Position numbers and translations under genes: made by a program. Below the pieces are notes generated by a model. That model ran no database searches, was not told the origin of the DNA, and worked only from the letters and a program-made list of their open reading frames with translations. From the NCBI GenBank assembly GCA_008692225.1, contig VICG01000005.1, positions 1,397,001-1,461,000 of the forward strand: a DNA stretch of 64,000 nt. The letters run 5' to 3'. Of this stretch, positions 35,771 to 47,300 are shown piece after piece. The DNA is from Monilinia fructicola. Its lineage: Eukaryota > Ascomycota > Leotiomycetes > Helotiales > Sclerotiniaceae. Every line of letters starts with the position of its first letter. Position 1 is the stretch's first letter.

Positions 35771-36432
35771 GAAGCTTTCAACAAATTTCTTTTTTTCATA
35801 TACTCGAGTAGTTGCGATCGATCATCTTGGGATATGATATGTAACCGGCGAGATTCGGAGACACAGGGGGCTCGAGGGACACCTGGTGGGCCATGTTAGA
35901 TGCGATAACGTCAATACTCCCACCGAGGGGGTATTATCAGATAGAGAATAGAGACAGACATCCATGCATCTTCCTGATCAGTTAGTTCAACTCCGATGTG
36001 TGGGATGTACGGGTTACAAATAGATTTTCAAAGCGTAGATAAATGATAAATATAATATCGGAGTTGGGGTTGGGGTTGGGGTTGGGGTTACTGATGTATT
36101 TTGACGTTACACCAGTCACGTGAAAACAATAGATATTTCTTGTATTCTGTGCATGTGCTTGTATCTTCTAACTTGGGTCTATCGTCTATCTCACTGGAAT
36201 CTCGCATATAAAGCTCTTCAATTGAGTGAGAGGAAAAATTAAATTAATTTATGTAAGTTATATAAAACGCTCATAAGATTCTATGTAAAAATCCACCATA
36301 AAACGCTTCTATCCGGGTATTGACGCCATTAAATGCAACGATGCAAAACATTTATGAATAAGAAACCATGGACAAGTATACTTCATATCAATCATCCTCC
36401 AACATACATAAGTGTATCATAATCATAACACG
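35771..36432. repeat. Intergenic region with TTGGGG repeat
   Basis: No gene is seen. Holds a short GGGGTT tandem run (4 to 5 units) at 36061-36090 and the 3' flank of the MFS gene. Confidence 0.6.
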
Positions 36433-38088
36433 TTACGCCTCCGGCTTTTCCTCTTCAATGGATGGTGCTGCAGTGTTTACTGCGGTACCAGACTCTTCAT
36501 CCTTTGGTGGTGCACCGAAATCGGTCGGAGCATGGCGGGACATCTTTCTCAATCTCTCACCATACTTGTAGAACAAGAAAGGGATTGGCAAAAAGGCGAT
36601 AGCCAAAAAACCCAACAAACTACCAGCCCATTGTACACCGAGATTGTGGAACATGGCTGTAGCAAACAATGGGAATCCAGCCCCGAAGAAGGATCGAAGG
36701 AAAGTGTTGGCCGCGATGGTACTGGCTGCCACGAACAAGTATGAGTCGACTAGGTAATTCAAAGACTGGAGAAAGATGGTCATGATACCAGCACCAGTCA
36801 ATATACCACTGACGGTTGGAGCGGCCCAGTTGATCGATGGATCATTTCCTGTCCATGCGAACCAGAACAAACCACAAGGAAAGAGACATGCACCGACCAT
36901 CATTGGTACAAGTCTCTCCTCTGGAACTGGAATTCCGTTGTTCTCTTTAAGTTTGCGGTTATACCTTGGCTCGAAGAAAATGACGATACCACAGCCCAGA
37001 AGAACACCGATGATCATTCCAAGATATGGCAATGTTGCCACTGCTGGGTTGATCCCACGATACTCGGCAAACACGATGGGGTAAGCTTCCAAGAAAAGAT
37101 ACAAGATACCATAAATGAAGGCGGTATACAAGGTGATGAGGAAAACAATTGGTTCTCCGAAAAGCAGCTTGAAGGGAAGGAGGAGATGCTTTCTAACCAG
37201 ATCATCGAAACTGATGATTTCCTCTTCACTGATGTGGTGAATTGCGAAGTTACCAGTCTCTTTTCGAATCTTTTCGGCTCGACTTTGGAGCAGTGTCTTA
37301 GCATATGTTTCCTCGAGAAAGAGGAGGTCGAGGATCAAAGAGGCAGCGCCCATGATACCGGTGATGTATTCGGTCCATCTCCAGCCAAGATGTGACTCGG
37401 TGATAAAAGCACCAACAATAGGCGAAATGAAGGGGCCAACAAAGACCATTGCGGAGAAAGCCGCAATGGCAATACCTCGAGTCTCGTTTCCGAACATATC
37501 GACGAAAGCTCCACCAACCACAGTCAACGGACAGGAAGCAAAAACACCCGCGAAGAATCGACTCAACATCAATGTCTGGAAATCCTTTGCAGTTGCGGCC
37601 GCAAACATGAAACAAGTGAAGACAAAGCATGCACCGGTAACGGGCTTCTTTCGACCATACAGTTCTGAAATTGGACCAAAAAACAATGGACCTGTAGGAT
37701 TTATTGATTAGCCACGATGCATCATGTGCAACAGCAGAATGAACATACCGGTTGCAAAACCAAGGATATACAAAGTCAAACCGAGAATCGCTACGGTGCT
37801 ACTGACACCAAACTCATAAGCAACCGGTGTCACAGCTGCGGAATAAACAGAAGAACCCCAGGATGCGATAAGGGTATCAAATCCCAGAACCGCCGCGGCT
37901 CTCATCTTTCTCCCGAAGCTCCATGACTTTGCATTTGCAGGATCATTCTCGTCCGTCAGCTCGACGAGATAGTTACTCTGCTCCCCGACGAGATGGGGTG
38001 GTAAGCCTCTGTTCTTTCCCAATCGATATGATTTATGGGTCGTTGAGATAACGATGGGATCGGAGGGATAAGGTGCTAAGTCGAACAT
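36433..38088 (-). CDS. MFS multidrug transporter, DHA1 type
   Basis: A plasma-membrane proton antiporter for drugs or small metabolites, about 12 membrane segments, 532 residues. Exon 1 is 37749-38088 and exon 2 36433-37691, with a 57-nt intron whose removal rebuilds FATGPLFFGPISELYGRKKP. This is the DHA1 motif between TM2 and TM3 (G-P-x-S-E-x-x-G-R-K). The cytosolic N-terminus carries VELTDENDPANAKSW, typical of fungal DHA1 pumps. Later landmarks are LMLSRFFAGVFASCPLTVVG, ETRGIAIAAFSAMVFVGPFI and WRWTEYITGIMGAASLILDL. The C-terminal tail is acidic and cytosolic. The ATG at 38088 is the first in frame; a GTG nine bases upstream is not a start. The nearest neighbour is a dead P450, perhaps a former metabolic partner. 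Substrate unknown. The frame is intact. Confidence 0.9.
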
Positions 38089-39761
38089 GGTGCACACAAA
38101 GACAAAGGATCCAAAAATCCGACCACCTTGAGAGATATCGAGAATGAGTTGATCACAATCACAACGACGATGTTTAGAATAGATGGGTGAAAAGAATAAT
38201 ATCCATGGACTGCATGATGCGAGACATCCTCCTTATGTTGTTATTTGGCACCCTTCCTTCCCTACTGAATAATCTCCGGGTAGAAAGACGGCTCGAGTGG
38301 ATGGCTCTTATGATGTAAACCCACTCAAAATCCACACGATCCATGATCCACTCCCGGCCGTATCGACATGAAAACCACTCAAAGATGGAAAAAATCAATC
38401 CATCAACCTCGGCAGGCATGAAGGCGTCGGGACTTTTCGACACAATTTTCCATACATGAAGCTTTGATCAAGAGTTTTGCCGGCAAACAACCAAACAAAT
38501 GGAAGGAAAAATCTGTCGCCTAGGGGTCCAAGGTTTCTTCTTCGCTCGTTCCACCGTCCACGTAGGTTCTAGATCGACGTGTATGCTGAGTGTCCCTAGG
38601 TAAGTAAGATTCTTACGCACGGAAGGCGGCACTGATACTTTTTTTCTTCGTGTTGAATCAACTGTGGTAGCTGGTGAGTCGTATGGGGGATAGGATTGAT
38701 TACATCTCAACCGCGGTTTTCTATATAATATCCATTGATTGCCAAGACGATGCTTTGATTCGTTTGCCAAGGCGATGTTTGGTGATTCTTTTCATTCTTG
38801 ATCTTTGAGAGTCATCAAGTGGGAAGGAAGACTGAGGATTGTGAGGATTGAAAAGGAGTACGATGATACTATCATGATAGATGGAGTAAGGAGGAGTAAG
38901 AAAGCGTAAGAAAGCGTAAGAAAGCGTAAGTATGAAAACGGACCGAAAGTTGAACGAGCGAGAGATCTATTAGACAGTGTTAGGATATGAATCAGAATCG
39001 TTCGTTCATCTGCTCATTTGTTCGTTGCCTAGATAGATGCTCACTCACTCACTCACTCACTCGCTCGCTCGCTCACTCTCCTTGCAAGTCTTACAGTACA
39101 GTACTGTAAACAAACAATGGACATTAGAAATACCCGACATACCTACAGTATCATCCATCCATCCACCTACTAATCCCTGATCCTACTCAGCTTACCTAGG
39201 AGTACTTACCCAAGTAACCCAACTGACTACCAACAAGCCGAGGCACAACCACCCACCGCTTATCAATCAAGATAAACAATTTTTAAAGGGGGCAAAAATA
39301 AACTTTTAATCCTCTTTTTTTCCGCGACGAATATACTCGTACAATATTACACATACAGTACAATGAGTACATGTACCGTACAGCATCGATCGTATCATCT
39401 AGGAAGTCAGACGTAAAACCAAAACAACGTGGGTACGTACGGAGTAGATATTATTATAAAGCGTCATCTGGATTTGGGTATAAAACCTTGATGCGACTTT
39501 TTCTCTAGGGGGGAGGAGGGGGGAATGGGGAAGGGGGCTTTTGAGATTTTTGAGATTTTTGAGATGGATGGTTTGGATGGTTTGGATGGTTTGGATGTTG
39601 ATTTTGGTTTCGTTTATGCTGTCAGGTTCTTGGGTTCGCCCGATTATAGATTAGATCACCAGTAGATATCTACGGAGCACTTGATAATTATCTAGTACTA
39701 TAGTAATAACAAAATGAATAATAGTCAAATTGATATACTTAAGTAGATTAAAAAAGAGATA
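38089..39761. repeat. MFS promoter side and repeat-rich boundary of the AT island
   Basis: No gene is seen. Repeats: GTAAGAAAGC x3-4 at 38888-38931, ACTC/GCTC at about 39040-39080, a perfect inverted repeat TTACAGTA-CAG-TACTGTAA near 39090-39110, and GATGGTTTG runs at about 39560-39600. Composition shifts abruptly to nearly pure A+T from about 39.7 kb. Confidence 0.55.
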
Positions 39762-42578
39762 TTTGGCGTTGTTTTGGATCAATGCCAGACTAAAAATTAG
39801 CCGAAAACGCGTTAATACAGAAAACACGTTTTTACATATTAGATATTCAAAAATTAATAATAAATCAATAAATCAATATTATATTATAAAAAATGCTTTA
39901 AAAAAATTGTAGAACTAAAAAGTAATTATGCTTTTTACAAAAAACCCCGAGAATCGAAGTTTCTATAAACATACGATAAGTTATAGTTAATATCGATAAG
40001 AAAACCTTTTTTATATAAAAAACGATTAATTAGCAATACTATTTTTTTGTATGTATTATAAAAAGAATACAATAAAAAACATATTAAAAAGCTAATCAAA
40101 TTAGTATATATAATAAATATAATTAATCTTTTTTTAATAAATATATTAAACGTTCAAAATAAAGGTAATAAAAAAGAATATAATCTATTTTCCTTTTTAT
40201 TAACGAAAAAAGGTTATTGAAATGATTATAATATCTTAAAAGTCTAAAAAATTAAATACTTTTCAATATATATTAAATTAGAATACAATATATAAAAAAA
40301 ATTAAAAAAATCCTTATTTTATACTATTATATATAAGGTTTATTTTATTTATTTTTTGTTATTAAATAAATAAACCTAATTTAATTATAATTATATAGAA
40401 AATATAAATTGTATAAGCAAAAACTCTTAAATTTGTATTAAAAACAAATTTTAGTTTAGTTATGTTTATTAATATTATTTTTGTATAATTTTACGAATTT
40501 AAAAAGAAAAAAGTATAATTAACTTTTAACGAATATAACTATAAAGATATTATATAATTTACAAATTTAAATAAAAACTATAATTATAAATAATTTTTTA
40601 ATAGAATATATTATGCTTATTGTTTTAATTTTTATATAATTTTTTAATTGAAATAAAATAAAAGAAAAATCAAATAAATAAGTATATAAATAATTTTAAT
40701 TAATAAAAAAATATATAAAATGAATTAATATTTGAAAATACTAAAATATAAAAGGAAAAAAAACATCAAAAAAGAAATATTAGAAAGTATAATTTATTAG
40801 CTAATAAAAAGAAATATGTTATAAATAAAAAAAGTTTAAAAAAGGTAATTAATCGAAAAGGAAAATAAATTAGTATTATTTCACTTTTGAATATTTAAAG
40901 CCTTATTTAATTCTTTAATATAAAAAAGATTTAATCCAAATATTCTACTCTTCAATTTGTACTCGGGCGCGTTTTAAAAGAGGCATAGGCGAATATAAAA
41001 CTTATAATTATTCAACGAAATCTTAGTATAATTTAATATAACTTATATATATATTAGATTTAGTATTTTAAGATCTTCCTATGAAGTTTTTATATTATAA
41101 AAATTATTTTTAAAAGAATATTGATATTATAAAGTTAGTGATTTTAGAAAATTTTAGTATTTATTAATTTATTAATTTTAAATTCAAAAATATATAAATA
41201 TTAAAAATTAAAATTATAGAAAAATAATATAAGCTTTGAAGTTTTATTAGATGATTTCAAAATTTAATATTATCTATTATATCAATATATATATTGATAT
41301 AAAAGGTGGAAAATTCAAATTTTTAATAAAAAAATATGCTTATATAATCCAAATAAGCGAATTTACCCCTTCGAAACCTATAAATTTTCCTATATTTTCA
41401 ACTTTATTAATTTATATTTTAAACATTAATAAAGATATAAAAATTCTAAAATAAGATATTTAAAATTTAGCTTTTCTTTTATTATTTAACAAAGTTTGAT
41501 AAGTTTAGCTATAATATTCGTTAAACTATTCAATATTAATATAAATCTCTAATTTTTTATTAAATTTTCAATATTCATACATTTTATCATACTATTATTC
41601 ATTTGATATCAGGTTTTATAATACAAAATTTATATATTAAGTATAAAAATACTAAATCTATAATATTTATAAATTTTATAAAATTATATAAAGGTTTCGC
41701 TGAATAATTATAAGTTATATTTTAGCGTATGCCTCTTTTAAAAACCCGCCCGAGTAATAAATAATATAATAGCATATAATAATAGTTATATAAAATTCTA
41801 TTTCGAATTTAACGAAATAGTTTAATTTTTATAATTATCTTAATCTCTGAATTTTAACTTTATTAAACAATATATATATTATATATATACTTAGATTCAA
41901 AAAAGAAGATTTTAAAGTATATATTTTCAAAATAATATAAAGATAATAAAAGCATAAAAAAAGGAATAATTAAAAATCCCTTAAAATTTTATTGATACTA
42001 CTATTTTATATATTTTATAAAAGTATATAAATTAATTATAGAATATAACGAAAATAATGATTTCTATAATTAATTCTTCTTTTAATTTATTACTTTTATT
42101 AATCTAAAAATCCTTTTATAGTATAAACCATTTTTTTTAGCCTATTAAAAGCTTTCAATAAAATCGATTATTTCGGCCTTTTTAACCTTAACGTTTTAAA
42201 GTTCTGTATTCTTTATTTAACCAATAAAAAGACTCCCTGAATCTATTATAACAATATTAACTTGATTAACATTATCTAAAACCTTTTTCATTAAATAAAA
42301 GATATTATTAAATTAAAAAGATTAATAAAAAAAAAGGAAATTATTTAAGAACCTTATTTAAAATTGATTAGCTTATATTAGTAATCTAAGAATAGTTACA
42401 TTTTTACAAATAAACTTAATATATAAAGTTATTTTTTAGAATTTGAATAATATAATTTTTTTTAGAGGTAAAATATATTATAGTATAAATTTATATAGCA
42501 ATATATTTATAGTTAAAGAAATTATAATTCGAAATTCTCGCTTAAATGACCTGGCATTAACCCCAAAACAACGCTAAG
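39762..42578. mobile_element. RIP-degraded TIR transposon (outer element, contains a nested copy)
   Basis: Two ends about 34 bp long match in inverted orientation: TTTGGCGTTGTTTTGG at the left (39762 on) and the reverse complement of CCAAAACAACGCTAAG at the right (to 42578), followed on both sides by ATGCCAG. Each end abuts a TA (39760-39761 and 42579-42580), as in Tc1/mariner-type insertions. Span is 2817 bp; removing the nested 797-bp element leaves about 2.0 kb, a normal size for a fungal pogo/Fot1-like transposon. No transposase frame survives; the interior is almost wholly A/T, as expected after heavy RIP. Ends are read directly; the family is inferred. Confidence 0.65.
40960..41756 (+). 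mobile_element. 797-bp TIR element, copy 1 (nested in the outer transposon)
   Basis: It starts TACTCGGGCG and ends CGCCCGAGTA. Terminal inverted repeats run about 75 bp: TTTTAAAAGAGGCATA and ACTTATAATTATTCA recur in both ends. The outer TA pairs could be the target duplication, with CTCGGGCG as true terminus. A near-complete second copy lies inverted at 43056-44020, which fixes the borders. It carries no coding capacity and is extremely AT-rich except at the very ends. Likely a non-autonomous or RIP-destroyed DNA transposon. Confidence 0.85.
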
Positions 42579-43055
42579 TATAAACAAATATAAATCGCTT
42601 ACCCTATTTTTCGCTAGCCCCCTCCTTATTTAATTAGCATTTTATATTAAAAACGGTTATTTAAACGTATTAATAACTTTATAAAGAAAGAATAAATAAA
42701 TATTTATTAAATTTTCATTAAAGCTTCTTTATATAATCATTAAAAGATTTTAAAGATCTTGTATTTTTGCGATTTTTTTTATAATAAGTAATATAGAATT
42801 ATAAGAAATTAGATTTTTTAGTTTTGGATTTGTATAGAAATCAAATATAAAATTAAAACTTTGAAAAAAATCAAATGAATAAATAAAACTTTAAAAAATA
42901 AAAATAATTAAGAATAATTTATAAATTTTTTTAAGATGTATTAATTAGTATATAATAAATAAGCTATTTAACTTATATATAATAATTTATAATTAGTAAA
43001 TAAATCACGCTTATAGATTTTTATATAAAATTTAAATATTAAAAATTTTAAAGGC
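42579..43055. other. AT-rich spacer between transposon copies
   Basis: Nearly all A/T, no recognisable gene or element ends. Probably further RIP-degraded repeat. Confidence 0.5.
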
Positions 43056-44020
43056 TACTCGGGCGGGTTTTAAAAGAGGCATACGCTAAAATATAAACTT
43101 ATAATTATTCAACGGAACCTTAATATAATTTTTATAAGATTTATAGGTATTATAGATTTAGTATTTTTATATTTACTATAAAAATTTTGTATTATAAAAT
43201 CCAATACTAAATGAATAATAGTATAATAAAATATATGAATATTGAAAATTTAATGAAAAATTAAAGATTTATATTAATATTAAATAGTTTAATGAATATT
43301 ATAATTAAATTTATCAAACTTTATTAACTAATAAAAGAAAAGCTAAATTTTAAATATATTATTTTAAAATTTTAATATCTTTATTGATATTTAAAAATAT
43401 ATATTAATAAAGTTGAAAATATAGGAAAATTTACGAGTTTTAAAGGAGTAAATTCGTTTATTTAGATTATATAAGTATATTTTTTTATTAAAAATTTGAA
43501 TTTTTTGCTTTTCATATCAATATATATATTAGTATAATAGATAATATTAAATTTTAAAAATATTTAATAAAACTTTAAAGATTATATTATTTTTTTATGA
43601 TTTTATTTTTCAAAATTTTATATATTGTTAAATTTTAAGTTTGTCACGATCACATACTAGAGCGAATCAATAGAGGTCAATTAACTAGAATAAGAAAGCT
43701 AAGGAGGGAAGAGATCTCTAGGGGACCTAGAGATCTCTTATATGTACAGTATCGCTTAGCGTGATGAGATATCACGTGCCTAAGGCACGTGATATTCGTC
43801 ACAAAGTTAATATATTAATAAATTCTTAAATTTTCTAAAATGATTAACCTTATAATATTATTATTCTTTTAAAAATTATTTTTATAGTATTAAAACTTTA
43901 TAGAAAGATGTTAAAATATTAAATCTAATATATATATATTATATAAGATTATATTAAAGTTTTGTTAAATAATTATAAGTTTTATATTCGCCTATGCTTC
44001 TTTTAAAACGCGCCCGAGTA
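43056..44020 (-). mobile_element. 797-bp TIR element, copy 2 (inverted, split by a solo LTR)
   Basis: Ends are TACTCGGGCG and CGCCCGAGTA as in copy 1, and the body matches the reverse complement of copy 1 (for example the stretch with TTTACGAGTTTTAAAGGAG against its counterpart near 41360-41385). Total length is 965 bp. Subtracting the inserted 162-bp LTR and one 5-bp target duplication leaves 798 bp, one more than copy 1. Heavily A/T-drifted. Confidence 0.85.
43642..43803. mobile_element. Solo LTR of a retrotransposon, 162 bp
   Basis: Begins TGTCACGATC and ends ATTCGTCACA (TG...CA). It is flanked on both sides by AAGTT (43637-43641 and 43804-43808), a perfect 5-bp target duplication. It interrupts copy 2 of the TIR element. 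Base composition is balanced, in sharp contrast to its host, so it inserted after the host was AT-drifted. It holds two perfect hairpins: arms GAGATCTCTAGG/CCTAGAGATCTC and CACGTGCC/GGCACGTG. No internal region or second LTR is present, as expected after LTR-LTR recombination. Confidence 0.85.
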
Positions 44021-44350
44021 TATTAAATATTAACTATAAATAATAAAATATTATCAAAAAAATAAGTTTAGTTAAAGTTAATTTTAAGATTCTTTAAAGA
44101 AATTACAAATTATTTTTTAACTATTTTTATTAAGTAAATTTTTTTTTCTTAAGATCTTAATTTTCTATAGAATTTATATATATAAATTAGAAATCGAAAT
44201 TTTCATCTTTTATAATCCTCTATTACTCTTTATAAAAAAATCATAAAAATTAAAGATTTTAAGAATCTATAGATTTTTATATATAAAATTATTATTGAAA
44301 TTTTAAGTCAATTATATCAATTGTTTATTAAGTTATTAATACGTTAAAAT
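44021..44350. other. Right margin of the AT-rich island
   Basis: Almost pure A/T, no gene. Normal composition returns at about 44.36 kb. Confidence 0.6.
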
Positions 44351-47300
44351 CATTATTTTTGGTGTAAAATGTTGGCCAAATAGGAAAGGAGATGGCGAAA
44401 AGTAGGATAGGCGATTTTTATTTATTTACTATATGCCCCAATAGCCAATAGCCAACTCCCTTCCTCAACGTTCTAATAGTTCCAAGGTTCTCACAACAAA
44501 TAACAAACAACCTCAGAACCATGCCCAATCCCACTTTACCTACCCCAATAACAACCATAGCTAAAGCCGAAGATCAAAAGACAAGAGATCCCGAGATCCA
44601 GTACGACACGTACAGAAAAGGACCCAACAGGAAAAGAATTCGAACAAAAGTGCACAACGATCAGATTGCCCGCCCAATCATCGCAACAGCAATACGTAGA
44701 TGAAACTAGAGAAGTATGATGCAATTGGCGCATTCTATTCGAGCACCGTGGATGTTGCATGCATGTTGCAAGGGAGTGGAGGTAAGGGTATTGACTCTGC
44801 TGGGTAATTGATTGCCTAGGTGGGTGAATAGGTGAATAGGTAAATAGGTAAATAGGTAAATAGGTAAATAGGTAAATAGGTAAATAGGTAAATAGGTAAA
44901 TAGGTAAATAGGTAAATAGGTAAATAGGTAAATAGGTAAATAGGTAAATAGGTAAAGTGTAATCAAGATCTCATCACGGATCGATCTCGAGATATATATA
45001 GAGAGGATGCCTACCTACCTACCTACCTACCTACCTACCTACCTAGTTAAGCAGAAGTTGGAGTGTGCACGGGGGATTGAGTAGTACTGATGAGGGATGG
45101 GATGGGATAGGTGCTAGGGAGTTAGGGAGAGAGCATTTGTTGTAAGATGTAATGTGAGAATCTGTATGATGTGAAAGGGTAGGAAGGAGCAGGTTGGTGG
45201 TTTAAGTTTACGAGATGAATTGTTATATTTGCTATACACGGGGTGAATTAGACACTCGTCGGATCAAGATGGATTTAAAGAATTGGGCCGTGTATTGTAT
45301 ACTCGGTTATGTGACTGAAAGTCGATGTGTTTTCTCCTATTATATATATATATATATGCAAAAGGAAGAGTGCAAGAATATATACAGAGGTAAAACTAGA
45401 TCTAGATTCATTATAGATTTAGGGAAAGGTACAGAAAAAGAGATATATATATTTGAAAATGATCAGCGATGCATATTATGAAATCAGCGAAAGGCTTGAA
45501 ATTGATGAGTTGTAAACTCCAAGGAGGAGAATTGAAATTTCGATCATGTCAAGAAGAGAAATCGAGGGGGGAAGAGTTCGCATCATTCTATCAAGAGAAA
45601 TAGCGATGATCAAAAATTCGAATGGAAACGAGTTAGGGAGAAATGGAGAGAAGAATTCAAGGTTGAAAAAAGATCATCAGACATGCCAGGGAAGCAATTC
45701 AGCGCCATCTCATGCTCAAATAACCAGAAAGAAAAGGCGAAACCTGGACCAACATTGCAAATCAAAACCAAACGGCGCCGAAATTCAATTAAGCACACAA
45801 ACAAAAGGAAATAAAACCCGAATGTCACTGCAGCTCACCCCCATTTCCCTCCGTCCCTCCCCATCACTCACCCTTCCTCCCCATCACCCAAACCTCAAAA
45901 TCCAACCACCACCCATACCCATCCTCACACCAGCGCACACACAAATCAACAAATATTCACCTACAGCCCTCTTCAAGTACCAAGCCTCACCCAACACACA
46001 TCATCATGACGATAACAAATCCCCGCATAGCAAAACTCCGGATTATCTTATGAAAGAGGATTTCATAATGACTTGCGTTGATTCCTGCAATGAGGGTCAT
46101 GATAGTCTTGTTTGTTTGCGGGAGTAAGGCCTTCTTTTACACTTAGTTATAGGTGTGTGTATAATGGAGAGGTGTCGAAACCAGGTAGAGAGTGTGCTTG
46201 TATTCTGAGACAGTAAACGTGGGATATCTTGCCATGCTGATGGAAAGCCAGCTGTGTCAGTGATGAACGCCGGCACATTTTTATGGACGGAGAAGTTGTT
46301 CAAGGAGCCAAGATCGTGCTGTGCGACTGAATGCTTGAGGTATTAAGAGCATACCATTCAACTGTAGGAATATTTAGCAAGGAAACAACTTTGTTCACTG
46401 CACTGATGTTAAAAGATGGGATGGTCCAGGGAAACTACACTTGAGTTAAGCCCCTTCTGGTACCTCTTTAGATTCAAAGATCTCCAATATAGACTAGTCC
46501 TTTTGGTCGGGAGAACCAAAAATTTGCCATAGTTACCAGATTCTCAGGGTAGCCATTCTAGTCCAGCCAGGCTGCTCAAGAGAGCCTCTGTGATTCGTAA
46601 ACCTGGCTGAAAACATGTCAGGGAATGTATAATAGCACCATTTCCGTTTTCAAATGCTATCCGTCGTGATAGTAATCGTTAACACTTCGAAATTTGTCAA
46701 GTGATACCAAAAGCCCAGTCCATGACAAGTTCCCGAAATATTATTGAGTAGGGAGCGCGGACAGTTACTCGTATATTTTCCCTCGATCTGACTCCTCAAA
46801 CAAAACATGACAACATAACATGTTTGTCTGATCTTCATAGATGATGATCTCTGGGTGAACTGCGCATCCTCTCCCTTTCGAAGACCGATAAGTGCTTAAC
46901 ACCGAATGTTATAGATTTGTAATATCGATGTTGATCTTTCAATTCATTTGGTCGCCGTATTGAATACCTCTGGTTGATATTTCAAGTATATCTTCAATAC
47001 ATGAATCTATCATTGCCACTGATATGCGCACTTGGAGCATGTCTTTCATTAATGGGACAGATTGTGAATGTGTACTCGAGTGCCTTACCGCGAAGGTTTG
47101 GTTTTATGCGTGTTCTGCATCATTTGCTCTTATGCAAACCTGAGTGCTTATAGGGTTGAATGGGATGAGGTGTACTCTGTAATAGTGTTTGTGATATCCA
47201 AAGATTGACCATATGGACTAGGCAGCCTTCGTTAAGATTTCATCCCCTTGCCTCTTTCCATCCCCTCGCATCATTGCCCTCCCTCCTGTGCCGCGCATCG

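Noticed and set aside
44706..44966. Minus-strand frame with YLFTYLPI repeats, looking like a membrane protein
   Set aside because: Translation of the 8-bp minisatellite; no non-repeat coding sequence.
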